DNA of 15,285 nucleotides from Novimethylophilus sp036504375 (lineage in GTDB: Bacteria; Pseudomonadota; Gammaproteobacteria; Burkholderiales; Methylophilaceae). The notes beneath the pieces were generated by a model. It searched no databases and was not told where the DNA came from. It was given only the letters and a program-made list of their open reading frames with translations. A program made the translations under genes and the position numbers. The stretch is from the NCBI RefSeq assembly GCF_036504375.1, contig NZ_DASXVH010000074.1:1-15285 (forward strand). The letters run 5' to 3'. This document shows positions 1 to 8,546 of the stretch, in pieces. The number at the start of each line of letters is the position of its first letter. Position 1 is the stretch's first letter.

Positions 1-220
1 CCTTGAGATCGTTATTGGCTGCCGACGTGCCCGCCGGCCCCAAGCCATCCTGCCCGACCTTCTCGTAACGCAGCCGGAAACTGGTCATCGGCTTGCCGCT
101 CTTGATGGAATCCAGCAATGTGTAGTCCGCAGGCGCGGCGGGGGGCTCTGCGGAAACCGCAAGACCCGGGAGGGCGGACAATACGGCGCCCGTCAGCAGC
201 AACTTGATATGGTTGTTCAT
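1..220 (-). CDS. Outer-membrane porin-like protein, N-terminal part only
   Basis: The first 73 codons of a secreted protein that runs off the left edge of the window. Residues 1-24 form a typical Sec signal peptide: a Lys-containing start, a hydrophobic core rich in Leu and Ala, and a probable cleavage site after AVSA. The mature start contains the pattern LLDSIKSGKPMTSFRLRYE, which resembles the N-terminus of beta-barrel proteins of the alginate-export/porin type, where a short helix is followed by the first strand (family recognition by eye). The start is the ATG at 218-220, preceded by AGGAAAGG at a good distance. It lies 42 bases downstream of narI on the same strand, so it may be the last gene of the nar operon. 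A role as an outer-membrane channel for nitrate or nitrite is only inferred from position. A longer reading frame on this strand, starting further upstream, is in a different frame and overlaps narI. Confidence 0.65.
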   Translation of the reverse strand, partial: MNNHIKLLLTGAVLSALPGLAVSAEPPAAPADYTLLDSIKSGKPMTSFRLRYEKVGQDGLGPAGTSAANNDLK

Positions 221-262
221 GGTCTGCCTTTCCTAAATGTTTTTGTATCAAACAAGCTTCCG

Positions 263-955
263 TTATCGGAAAGTACGCTTGCTGCGCACGATCTGGTAAG
301 GGCGGCCGACGTAGCCGAACGGTGCGCTCCACACATGCACCATGCGCGTGAACGGGAACACCAGGAACACCGTCATGCCGAGAAACAGGTGCACCTTGAA
401 CACGGTGTCCACGCTTTCCAGCAGCACCGGCTGCGGATGCAGGTAGACGATGCTCTGCACCCATTCCGCCAGCGCGATCATGACGCCGGGATTGCCGGCA
501 TTGGCGTGACCGATGGACACCGGAATGGTGGACAGGCCGACCATCAGCGTGACCAGCAGCCAGGACAGGATGAACTTGTCCGCGCCGCGGCTGGTGACCG
601 AAATGCGCACGTTGAACATGCGCCGCAGCCACAGCAGCGCGCCGCCCGCCAACGCCAGCGAGCCGAAGATGGAACCGGCCCAGATCGCGATCATCTGGTG
701 CGTCATGTCGGATACGCCCAGGGTACGGAACAAGCCATGGGGCGTGAGCAGGCCCACCGCGTGGCCGAAGAAAATGGCGATGACGCCGACATGGAACAGA
801 TTGCTCGCCAGGCGCAGGTTGGCCTTGGACAGCAGCTGGCTGGAATCGCTTTTCCAGGTGTATTGTTCGCGGTCGAAGCGTAGCCAGCTCCCGAGCAGGA
901 ACACGCTGAGCGCGATGTACGGATACACGCCATAGAGAAAGTTGTGCAGGTTCAT
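263..955 (-). CDS. narI: Respiratory nitrate reductase gamma subunit (cytochrome b)
   Basis: A protein of 230 residues, close to the usual family length of about 225. NarI anchors the NarGH complex in the inner membrane, oxidises quinol on the periplasmic side, and passes electrons through two b hemes to NarH. About five transmembrane segments are visible. The four heme-ligand histidines known from E. coli NarI (56, 66, 187, 205) have clear counterparts at His55, His65, His189 and His207, with the within-pair spacings of 10 and 18 preserved. The start ATG follows the Shine-Dalgarno TAAGGAGA. The TAA of that motif is itself the stop codon of narJ, so termination of narJ and initiation of narI are tightly coupled. 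The C-terminus is basic, as expected for a cytoplasmic tail. Confidence 0.97.
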   Translation of the reverse strand: MNLHNFLYGVYPYIALSVFLLGSWLRFDREQYTWKSDSSQLLSKANLRLASNLFHVGVIAIFFGHAVGLLTPHGLFRTLGVSDMTHQMIAIWAGSIFGSLALAGGALLWLRRMFNVRISVTSRGADKFILSWLLVTLMVGLSTIPVSIGHANAGNPGVMIALAEWVQSIVYLHPQPVLLESVDTVFKVHLFLGMTVFLVFPFTRMVHVWSAPFGYVGRPYQIVRSKRTFR

Positions 956-965
956 TGTGTTCTCC

Positions 966-1484
966 TTAAGCAGCCAGGCGGGTCAGGGTCGCCCGGTTTT
1001 CGATAATGGAAAGCAGCGGCGCGTACGGGCTGGCGACCTTGTTCAGATTGTCCGCCAGCACATTGAACACCTTGCCGGCATCCGACAGGAACACCATCGC
1101 TTCGTCGTCGTCCAGATAGGCCGCGAATTCGAGAATCAGCGGCAGATAATCCGGCAGTTCATTGGTGACGACTTCCACGCCGTAGTCCTTGTACAGTTCG
1201 CCCAGGTCGATCAGCGCCGGGCCGCGGTTCTTGTCGTCGCCGAACAGGTGGTGCGTCAGGTGCAGGCTGTGCTCCGCGGTGAGATCGAAGGTCTGCACGT
1301 ATTTTTCCTGCAACCCGGTGAGCGGCGCGCTCCCCAGGTAATCAAGAACCTTGAGCACGCCGGCGCGTTCCGCATTGTCGATGTCCAGACAGCACTCGGT
1401 CTGTTCGCGCAGTTCCGGCAGGTGGTCCAGCAACTCCTGGTCCGGATACTCCAGCATCACCGACAGCATTTTGTAAATTTGCAT
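966..1484 (-). CDS. narJ: Nitrate reductase assembly chaperone, short form
   Basis: A protein of 172 residues. NarJ is a dedicated cytoplasmic chaperone that binds apo-NarG and allows molybdenum cofactor insertion and membrane docking; it is not part of the finished enzyme. The N-terminus (LSVMLEYPDQELLDHLPEL), the central acidic GDDKNRGPALIDLGELY stretch (about 82-98) and the ELPDYLPLILEF motif (about 109-120) match the TorD/NarJ helical core. E. coli NarJ has about 236 residues; this protein stops where the core ends and lacks the C-terminal part of roughly 60 residues. There is no room for a lost tail, because the stop codon lies inside the narI ribosome binding site, so the shortness looks natural rather than a recent frameshift. 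Translation starts at an ATG preceded by TAGGAGAAC, 24 bases after narH. Confidence 0.94.
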   Translation of the reverse strand: MQIYKMLSVMLEYPDQELLDHLPELREQTECCLDIDNAERAGVLKVLDYLGSAPLTGLQEKYVQTFDLTAEHSLHLTHHLFGDDKNRGPALIDLGELYKDYGVEVVTNELPDYLPLILEFAAYLDDDEAMVFLSDAGKVFNVLADNLNKVASPYAPLLSIIENRATLTRLAA

Positions 1485-1508
1485 GATGTTCTCCTAGCGA
1501 TCTTGTGA

Positions 1509-3056
1509 CTAGCGATCGTCGGCCGATGGCGCCGGTGTTCTCGGCTCCATCGACTCTTTGCGGCGGCGCGGGAACAGCGTGATCTTGCTGATCCCGGCCG
1601 AGGTGTCGTTGCCGAAGGTGAAGCCGTTCTGCCCCTGGAAGGCGTGGAAGTCGTCCATGCGGACTTCCTCGTGGCCGGTGGGGATCACGAAACGGTCTTC
1701 GTAATTGGCAATCGCCAGATAGCGGTACATTTCCTTGGCGGTGGCTTCGCTGATGCCGGCTTTTTCCAGCGCGCGGGTGTCGGCGCGGCCTTCCACATGC
1801 ACCGAGCGCTGGTAGCTGCGCATCGCGATCAGGCGGTTCAACGCGCTCTCGATCGGCGCTTCCTTGCCGGCGGTGAGCAGGTTGGCGAGGTACTGGATCG
1901 GCAGGCGCATGGTGCCCGACAGAGGAATAGCGCCATCCGGCCCGACCGGCAGGTTGCCCTGGTCGATCTGCGACTGCACCGGAGACAGCGGCGGCACGTA
2001 CCACACCATCGGCAGCGTGCGGAATTCCGGGTGCATGGGGAAGGCGATCTTCCAGTCGATGGCCATCTTGTAGATCGGCGACTTCTGCGCGGCGATGATC
2101 CAGTCGTCGTTGATGCCCTCGGCGCGGGCCGCGGCGATCACTTTCGGATCGTTGGGGTCGAGGAAGATCCTGCACTGTGCTTCGTACAGATCCTGTTCGT
2201 TTTCCGTGCTCGCCAGTTCCTCGATCTTGTCGGCGTCGTACAGCATGATGCCGTTGTAGCGGATGCGGCCGACGCAGGATTCCGAGCACACCGTCGGCAT
2301 GCCGGACTCCACGCGCGGGTAGCAGCCGATGCACTTCTCGGCCTTGCCCGATTCCCAGTTGTAGAACACCTTCTTGTACGGGCAGGAGGAAACGCACATG
2401 CGCCAGCCGCGGCACTTGTCCTGGTCCACCAGCACGATGCCGTCCTCCTCGCGCTTGTACATCGAGCCCGAGGGGCAGGCCGCGACGCAGGCCGGGTTGA
2501 GGCAGTGGTTGCAGATGCGCGGCAGGTACATGTGGAAGGTGTTCTCGAACTGCCCATACATCTCCTTCTGGATGTTGTGCATGTTCTGGTCTTGGCTGCG
2601 CTTGGCGTATTCGCCCGCCAGGTCGTCCTCCCAGTTCGGGCCCCAGGTGATCTTCTCCATGGTCTCGCCGGTGATCTGCGACAGCGGCCGTGCGGTCGGC
2701 GCGGCCTCGGACAGCGGCGCGTTCTGCAGATGGGCGTAGTTATAGGTGAACGGCTCGTAGTAATCGTCGATCTCGGGCAGGTCCGGGTTGGCGAAAATGT
2801 TCAGCAGCTTGGAGGCGCGGTTGCCGGATTTAAGCTCCAGTTTGCCGTCCTTCAGCTCCCAGCCTCCGTTCCAGACTTCCTGGTTTTCCCATTGCTGGGG
2901 ATAGCCGACGCCGGGCTTGGATTCCACGTTGTTGAACCAGGCGTATTCCACGCCCTTGCGGTTGCTCCACACGTTCTTGCACGTCACCGAGCAGGTGTGG
3001 CAACCGATGCATTTGTCCAGGTTGAAGACAAAGGCGAATTGTGCGCGTACTTTCAT
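1509..3056 (-). CDS. narH: Respiratory nitrate reductase beta subunit (iron-sulfur)
   Basis: A protein of 515 residues (E. coli NarH has 512). It carries electrons from the NarI hemes to NarG through four iron-sulfur clusters on the cytoplasmic side of the membrane. Cysteine groups are visible at 16/19/22/26, 182/185/190/194, 215/221/225 and 242/245/257/261. In the third group the second cysteine is replaced by Trp218 (CRGWRMC), the known hallmark of the [3Fe-4S] cluster in NarH. There is no signal peptide, as expected. The start ATG has the Shine-Dalgarno TAGGAGAAC and lies 20 bases after the narG stop. The C-terminal tail after about residue 490 is basic and then Ser/Pro/Ala-rich and probably variable. 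Confidence 0.98.
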   Translation of the reverse strand: MKVRAQFAFVFNLDKCIGCHTCSVTCKNVWSNRKGVEYAWFNNVESKPGVGYPQQWENQEVWNGGWELKDGKLELKSGNRASKLLNIFANPDLPEIDDYYEPFTYNYAHLQNAPLSEAAPTARPLSQITGETMEKITWGPNWEDDLAGEYAKRSQDQNMHNIQKEMYGQFENTFHMYLPRICNHCLNPACVAACPSGSMYKREEDGIVLVDQDKCRGWRMCVSSCPYKKVFYNWESGKAEKCIGCYPRVESGMPTVCSESCVGRIRYNGIMLYDADKIEELASTENEQDLYEAQCRIFLDPNDPKVIAAARAEGINDDWIIAAQKSPIYKMAIDWKIAFPMHPEFRTLPMVWYVPPLSPVQSQIDQGNLPVGPDGAIPLSGTMRLPIQYLANLLTAGKEAPIESALNRLIAMRSYQRSVHVEGRADTRALEKAGISEATAKEMYRYLAIANYEDRFVIPTGHEEVRMDDFHAFQGQNGFTFGNDTSAGISKITLFPRRRKESMEPRTPAPSADDR

Positions 3057-3076
3057 GATGTTCTCCTATGTCCTGT

Positions 3077-6000
3077 TTACAGGGCGCCAATGCCGACGGG
3101 GTTGAGTTGCGCTTCGCGTTCCGGAGTCAGCGGACGTTCCAGCCAGTCCACGTCCTGGTCGGCGACCTTGTGCAGCACCACCATCTCGTCGCGCTGACAG
3201 CCCACGGTGCCGTAGTAATTGAAGCCATAAGCCAGCTGGGCATAGCCGCCTATCATGTTGGTCGGCTTGATGATCACGCGGGTGACCGAATTCAGGATGC
3301 CGCCACGCTTGCCGGTGGAGGGCGAGCCGGGCACGTTCACATTCTTTTCCTGGGCGTGGTACATCATCGCCATCCCTCTTGGCACCCGCTGCGAGACCAC
3401 CACCCGCGCCACGGTGGCGCCATTGGCGTTGACTGCCTCGATCCAGTCGTTGTCCTGCAAGCCGATGGATTTGGCATCATCTTCCGACACCCAGACGTAA
3501 GGCCCGCCGCGGAACAGCGTCAGCATGCGCAGATTATCCTGGTAGGTGGAATGGATGCCCCACTTGGAGTGCGGCGTGATCCACGACAGCACCAGGTGCG
3601 GTTTGGCCCGGACTGCGGCGGGTACGGTGTCCTGCGCCTTCATGTCGAGCGGGCCGCGGTAAGCGCAGAAGCCTTCGCCGAAATCCAGCATCCACTCGTG
3701 ATCCTGATAAAAATGCGCGCGGCCGGTCAGCGTGCGGAACGGGATGTGCTCGTGGATATTGGTATAGCCGGCGGTATAGGAAACATGCTCGGACTCGATG
3801 CCGGACCAGGTGGGCGCGGTGATGATCTTGCGCGGCTGGGCCTGGATGTCGCGGAAGGTGAACTTGTCCTCGTGGCGGCCGGCATAGAGGTGGTGGTGGT
3901 CGATGCCGGTTTTTTTCGACAGCGCGCTCCACGACTTGTGCGCCACTTCGCCGTTGGTTTCCGGCGCCATGCGCATCACCGCGTCGCACACGCCGATATC
4001 TTCTTCCAGCGACGGCATACCGAAGGAAATGCCGGGCACCGATACCGTGTAGTTGCACTTCTTGAGCTCTTCGTACTCCTGCTCGGTGTTCCAGTCTATA
4101 CCCTTGATGTTGTTGCCGAGCTTGACCATCAAGGGCCCCAGCGCGATGAACTTCCTGTAGGTATTGGCGTAGTCGCGCTCCACCACCTTGAGGATGGGCA
4201 TGGTCTTGCCGGGAATCGGTTCCAGCCCTTCCTTCTTCCAGTCGGTGACATGGCCGAACGGTTGCGCCAGTTCGGCCGCCGAGTCGTGCTGCATCGGCAG
4301 TGCGACGATATCGCGGCGCGTGCCCAGGTGCTTTTCGGCCAGCGTCGAAAAGGTCTTGGCGAGGGATTTGAAAATCTGCCAGTCGGACTTGGATTCCCAG
4401 CCCGGGCTGACCGCCTCCGACAACGGGTGGATGAACGGATGCATGTCGGTAGTGTTGAGGTCGTTCTTCTCGTACCAGGTCGCTGTCGGCAAAATGATGT
4501 CGGAATAGGCGCCGGTGGAATTGAGGCGGAAGTTGATGTCCACCATCAGGTCCAGCTTGCCGATGGGGGCTTCCTCGTGCCATTTGACTTCATGGTTGTC
4601 GCGTCCGGCGCCGGATTCCTGCAGCACGCCGTTCTGGGCCCCTAATAAATGTTTCAGGAAATATTCATGGCCCTTGGCGGAAGTGCCGATCAGGTTGCCG
4701 CGCCACACGATCAGATTGCGCGGCCAGTTGACCGGGTTATCCACATCGGCGAAGGCGACATCCAGCGAGCCGTCCATGAGCTTGTCGACCACGTGCTTGG
4801 CAATGCCGGCTTCGTCGGTGGCGCCGGCTTTTTCGGCATCACGCACGAGGTCGAGCGGGTTGGCGTTCCAGTGCGGCGCGGAAGGCAGCCAGCCCATGCG
4901 GGTGGCTGCCACGTTGTAGTCGGCCAGCGAGTAGCCCTTGTTTTTGCCTTTGCCGGCAGGTGACAGCAGATCGTCGGCCTTGACTGTTTCATAGCGCCAC
5001 TGGTCGGTATGGAAGTACCAGTAGGAGGTGGAGTTCATGTGGCGCGGCGGACGGTTCCAGTCCAGACCGAACGCGATCGGCGCCCAGCCGGCTTGCGGAC
5101 GCAGTTTTTCCTGGCCCACGTAGTGCGCCCAGCCGCCGCCGGTCTGCCCCACGCAGCCGCACATGTGCAGCAGGTTCATGATGGAACGGTAGGCCAGGTC
5201 GTTGTGGTACCAGTGGTTGATCGCGGCGCCCATGATCACCATGGATTTGCCCTTGGTTTTCGAGGCGTTGTAGGCAAACTCGCGGCCGGTGCGCTCGATG
5301 TCGGCGGCCTTGACGCCGGTGACCTTTTCGGCCCAGGCCGGGGTGTAGGCCACGTCGGCGTCCAGGTAGGATCTGGCGACATTGTCGCCACCTAAGTCCC
5401 GGTCGATGCCGTACTGCGCAACCTGCATGTCGAACACCGAGGCGACATAGGCTTCTTCGCCATTTGGCAGCGTCACTTTGCGCACCGGCACGTTGCGGTA
5501 CAGCAGTTCATCTTCGTCCTGATTGAAATGCGGAAAACCTACCGACACTACGCCGTCGCGGTTTGCGATGCAGCTCAGTTCGGCGGATATTTCCTGCTGG
5601 TTGGCGGCGTTCTTCGGCAGTAGGTTCCACTTGCCTTCCTCACCCCAGCGGAAGCCGATGGAGCCGTTGGGCGCGACGAAGGACTGGCTGGCTTCGTCAT
5701 AAACGATGGTCTTCCAGTCCGGGTTGTTGATTTCGCCCAGTGCACCATCAAAATCCGAAGCCCGCAGGAAACGGTCGGACACATAGCTGTCGCCATGCTT
5801 GCGTAGCATCACCTGCATCGGCAGGTCGGTGTACTTGCGTGCATATTCCTGGAAATACGGATCCTGATTGTCGATGTAGAACTCCTTCAGGGCCACATGT
5901 CCCATCGCCAGGAAGGCGGCGGAGTCGGTGCCCTGGCGGATCGGCATCCACAGGTCGGAGAATTTGCAGAACTCGGCATAATCCGGCGCCATCGCCACGA

Positions 6001-6832
6001 TCTTGGCGCCCTTGTAGCGCACTTCCGAGGCGAAGTGCGCGTCAGGGGTGCGGGTCATCGGCAGGTTGGCGCCGGTGATGATGATGTAGGTCGAGTTATA
6101 CCAGTCGGCCGCTTCCGGCACGTCGGTCTGCTCGCCCCAGGTTTGCGGGCTGGCCGCCGGCAGGTCGCAGTACCAGTCGTAGAAGGAGCCGCAGGCGGCG
6201 CCTATCATGGAGAGGTAGCGCGAGCCCGCGGCGTAGGAAATCATCGACATCGCGGGAATTGGCGAGAAGCCGTAGATGCGGTCCGGGCCCCACTTGTTGA
6301 TGGTGTAGACGTTGGCGGCGGCGATGATCTCGGTCACTTCGTCCCAGCTGGTGCGTACGAAGCCGCCCAGGCCGCGCACCGCGGTGTATTGCTTGCGCTT
6401 TTTCTCGTCGGCCTGGATCGCGGCCCAGGCTTCCACCGGGTCTTTCCCCGATTTTCTTTCCGCACGGTACAGATCGAGCAGACGACCGCGGATCATCGGG
6501 TGCTTGATGCGGTGCGGGCTGTACAGGTACCACGAGAACGATGCCCCGCGCTGGCAGCCGCGCGGCTCATGGTCGGGCAGGTCGTCGCGGGTGCGCGGGT
6601 AGTCGGTCTGCTGCATCTCGAACGACACCAGACCGTTCTTGACGAAAATCTTCCAGCTGCAGCCACCGGTGCAGTTCACGCCGTGGGTGGAGCGCACTAC
6701 CTTGTCGTGCTGCCAGCGATGGCGGTAGGCGTCCTCCCACTGGCGGTCTTCGTTGGTGACGATGCCGTGGTCGCCGGAAAAGGTCTCCTTGACCTTGTCG
6801 AAGAATTTCAGACGATCGAGAAAGTGACTCAT
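3077..6832 (-). CDS. narG: Respiratory nitrate reductase alpha subunit (catalytic)
   Basis: A protein of 1251 residues (E. coli NarG has 1247), the molybdo-bis(guanine dinucleotide) subunit that reduces nitrate to nitrite at the cytoplasmic face. The N-terminal FS0 cluster ligands His50, Cys54, Cys58 and Cys93 are present; the first ligand is His rather than Cys, as in membrane-bound Nar enzymes. The molybdenum ligand is Asp223 within FYDWYCDLPAASP, equivalent to Asp222 in E. coli. Downstream blocks such as WGEQTDVPEAADWYNS, NHWYHNDLAYR, CGCVGQTGGGWAHYVGQEK and DIILPTATWYEKNDLNT are typical. There is no twin-arginine signal, which distinguishes it from periplasmic or archaeal-type enzymes. 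The start ATG has AAGGAG at good spacing, 33 bases after narK2. No frameshift is visible. Confidence 0.99.
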   Translation of the reverse strand: MSHFLDRLKFFDKVKETFSGDHGIVTNEDRQWEDAYRHRWQHDKVVRSTHGVNCTGGCSWKIFVKNGLVSFEMQQTDYPRTRDDLPDHEPRGCQRGASFSWYLYSPHRIKHPMIRGRLLDLYRAERKSGKDPVEAWAAIQADEKKRKQYTAVRGLGGFVRTSWDEVTEIIAAANVYTINKWGPDRIYGFSPIPAMSMISYAAGSRYLSMIGAACGSFYDWYCDLPAASPQTWGEQTDVPEAADWYNSTYIIITGANLPMTRTPDAHFASEVRYKGAKIVAMAPDYAEFCKFSDLWMPIRQGTDSAAFLAMGHVALKEFYIDNQDPYFQEYARKYTDLPMQVMLRKHGDSYVSDRFLRASDFDGALGEINNPDWKTIVYDEASQSFVAPNGSIGFRWGEEGKWNLLPKNAANQQEISAELSCIANRDGVVSVGFPHFNQDEDELLYRNVPVRKVTLPNGEEAYVASVFDMQVAQYGIDRDLGGDNVARSYLDADVAYTPAWAEKVTGVKAADIERTGREFAYNASKTKGKSMVIMGAAINHWYHNDLAYRSIMNLLHMCGCVGQTGGGWAHYVGQEKLRPQAGWAPIAFGLDWNRPPRHMNSTSYWYFHTDQWRYETVKADDLLSPAGKGKNKGYSLADYNVAATRMGWLPSAPHWNANPLDLVRDAEKAGATDEAGIAKHVVDKLMDGSLDVAFADVDNPVNWPRNLIVWRGNLIGTSAKGHEYFLKHLLGAQNGVLQESGAGRDNHEVKWHEEAPIGKLDLMVDINFRLNSTGAYSDIILPTATWYEKNDLNTTDMHPFIHPLSEAVSPGWESKSDWQIFKSLAKTFSTLAEKHLGTRRDIVALPMQHDSAAELAQPFGHVTDWKKEGLEPIPGKTMPILKVVERDYANTYRKFIALGPLMVKLGNNIKGIDWNTEQEYEELKKCNYTVSVPGISFGMPSLEEDIGVCDAVMRMAPETNGEVAHKSWSALSKKTGIDHHHLYAGRHEDKFTFRDIQAQPRKIITAPTWSGIESEHVSYTAGYTNIHEHIPFRTLTGRAHFYQDHEWMLDFGEGFCAYRGPLDMKAQDTVPAAVRAKPHLVLSWITPHSKWGIHSTYQDNLRMLTLFRGGPYVWVSEDDAKSIGLQDNDWIEAVNANGATVARVVVSQRVPRGMAMMYHAQEKNVNVPGSPSTGKRGGILNSVTRVIIKPTNMIGGYAQLAYGFNYYGTVGCQRDEMVVLHKVADQDVDWLERPLTPEREAQLNPVGIGAL

Positions 6833-6865
6833 TGCAGACTCCTTGAAAAATTCGTTGTCATGGGT

Positions 6866-8518
6866 TCAGGGGTTCTTGATCTCGGCGCTGCGGCGCAGGT
6901 AGAACCACCAGTTGAGAATCAGGCACAGGGCGTAGAACGCCGCGAAGCCGTACATGGCGATTTCCGGCGTGCCGGCCTTGATCTGTCCGTTGATCACCTC
7001 GGGGGCGATGAACGAGCCGTAGGCCGCCACCGCCGAGGTCCAGCCCAATACCGGGCCGGCTTGCACGCGGTCGAAAATCACGCCCACGGTGCGGAAGGTG
7101 GAGCCGTTGCCGATACCGCTGGCGGCGAACAGCAGCACGAAGATCAACAGAAACTGGGTGAAATAGATTTCCGGCGTTGCCGAATGGTAGGCTTGTTGCA
7201 GTACCATCCCGGCGGCGACGGAAGCGACCACCATCACCAGCGAAATCACCTGGGTGACGATGGAGCCGCCCACCTTGTCGGAAATCCAGCCGCCCACCGG
7301 CCGGATCAGAGCGCCGACGAAGGGGCCGATCCAGGCGTAGGTCAGCGCCGGCGGCGCGTGCGGATTGTTGGCGGTGTGGGTCAGCACGCCGGTGACCGGG
7401 TCAACGATGTGCTGGAAGCCGAAGATCACCTTGATCGACAGCGGCAGCGCCATCGAGAAGCCGATGAAGGAGCCGAAGGTCAGCACGTACAGTACGGTCA
7501 TCGACCAGGTGTGCTTGTTCTTGAAGATGGCAAACTGCTTCTGGATGTTTTCCTTCATGGTGCCGAATGCCGCCAGCTTCATCAGGAACAGCGTGGAGAG
7601 CATGATCAGCGGCAGCGCCACCCACATGCTGAGCAGCCCCAGGCCGGTAGGTGCCGGCAGGTAAAGATAGAGGCCGACGATCGCAGGCAGGAACGCCAGC
7701 GTATACAGCCAGGTAATCTTGATGAAAGCTGTCAGCGTGCCGCCGATATTAGGCGAGATCGTCTTCAGGTTGTTCATGCCGAACCAGCCGGCCACCGCCA
7801 GCGGCAGCAGCAGCAATATCCATACATAGCCTGCGTTCTGGATGTAGGTCGGCGTGCCGGCGGCGATCTTGCCGAAAATCCAGCCGCTACTCTTCACCAG
7901 CGTCATCGGCTCGCCGCCGCTGGCGCCGAAGATGCCTACCGTCATCACCAGCGGGATGAGGATCTGCATCGTGGTCACGCCGAAGTTGCCCAGACCGGCG
8001 TTGATGCCCAACGCCGTGCCCTGCAAGCGCTTGGGATAGAAGGTGCTGATGTTGGACATCGAGCTGGCGAAATTGCCGCCGCCCACGCCCGACCACAGCG
8101 CCAGCAGCTGGAACGCCCACAGCGGCCATTCCGGATGCTGCAGCGCGATGCCGGTGCCGATGGCCGGCGTGATCAGCATGAAGGTGGTGAGGAAGATGGT
8201 GTTGCGTCCCCCCGCCAGCCGGATGAAGAACGAGGAGGGGATGCGCATCGTGGCGCCGGCCAGGCCGGAAATCGCGGTCAGGGTGAACAGCTCGTCCTTG
8301 CTGAAATGAAAGCCCAGATTCAGCATCTGCACCGTGATGATGCCCCACATCAGCCAGATGGCAAAGCCGCACAGCAGGCTGGGCACTGATATCCACAGGT
8401 TGCGGCTGGCTATCTTGCGGCCAGTGGATTCCCAGAATGCCGGGTCTTCCGGCCGCCAGTCGTCAATATCGGTAGCGTTGGGCGGCGTTGTAACGACTTG
8501 CGTTTGTGTTGTGCTCAT
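6866..8518 (-). CDS. narK2: Nitrate/nitrite transporter, NarK2 type, with central insertion
   Basis: A major facilitator superfamily transporter of 550 residues. The N-terminal pattern WRPEDPAFWESTGRKIASRNL is the hallmark of the NarK2/NarU branch, usually regarded as nitrate/nitrite antiporters. The two substrate-binding arginines of E. coli NarK (89 and 305) correspond to Arg92 (GLAGATMRIP) and Arg406 (GPFVGALIRPVGG). Glycine-rich nitrate signature motifs are visible around 143-149 (SGVGGGN) and 470-500. The protein is about 85 residues longer than E. coli NarK (463). The excess lies between the two arginines (roughly 192-340) and includes at least two extra hydrophobic segments. The start ATG follows AAGGAG. 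It sits between narK1 and narG, so import of nitrate and export of nitrite would be coordinated with the enzyme. Confidence 0.93.
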   Translation of the reverse strand: MSTTQTQVVTTPPNATDIDDWRPEDPAFWESTGRKIASRNLWISVPSLLCGFAIWLMWGIITVQMLNLGFHFSKDELFTLTAISGLAGATMRIPSSFFIRLAGGRNTIFLTTFMLITPAIGTGIALQHPEWPLWAFQLLALWSGVGGGNFASSMSNISTFYPKRLQGTALGINAGLGNFGVTTMQILIPLVMTVGIFGASGGEPMTLVKSSGWIFGKIAAGTPTYIQNAGYVWILLLLPLAVAGWFGMNNLKTISPNIGGTLTAFIKITWLYTLAFLPAIVGLYLYLPAPTGLGLLSMWVALPLIMLSTLFLMKLAAFGTMKENIQKQFAIFKNKHTWSMTVLYVLTFGSFIGFSMALPLSIKVIFGFQHIVDPVTGVLTHTANNPHAPPALTYAWIGPFVGALIRPVGGWISDKVGGSIVTQVISLVMVVASVAAGMVLQQAYHSATPEIYFTQFLLIFVLLFAASGIGNGSTFRTVGVIFDRVQAGPVLGWTSAVAAYGSFIAPEVINGQIKAGTPEIAMYGFAAFYALCLILNWWFYLRRSAEIKNP

Positions 8519-8546
8519 TGCTTTTCTCCTTATCCGGGTTTCAGCG

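Noticed and set aside
1644..4645. Two open frames of over 500 codons on the plus strand (1644-3197 and 3068-4645)
   Set aside because: Both are antisense to narH and narG and are shadow frames of high-GC coding DNA.
5897..8389. 830-codon open frame on the plus strand across narG and narK2
   Set aside because: It is antisense to two certain genes, has a composition dominated by His, Arg, Gly and Gln as expected from the complement of GC-rich codons, and shows no domain.
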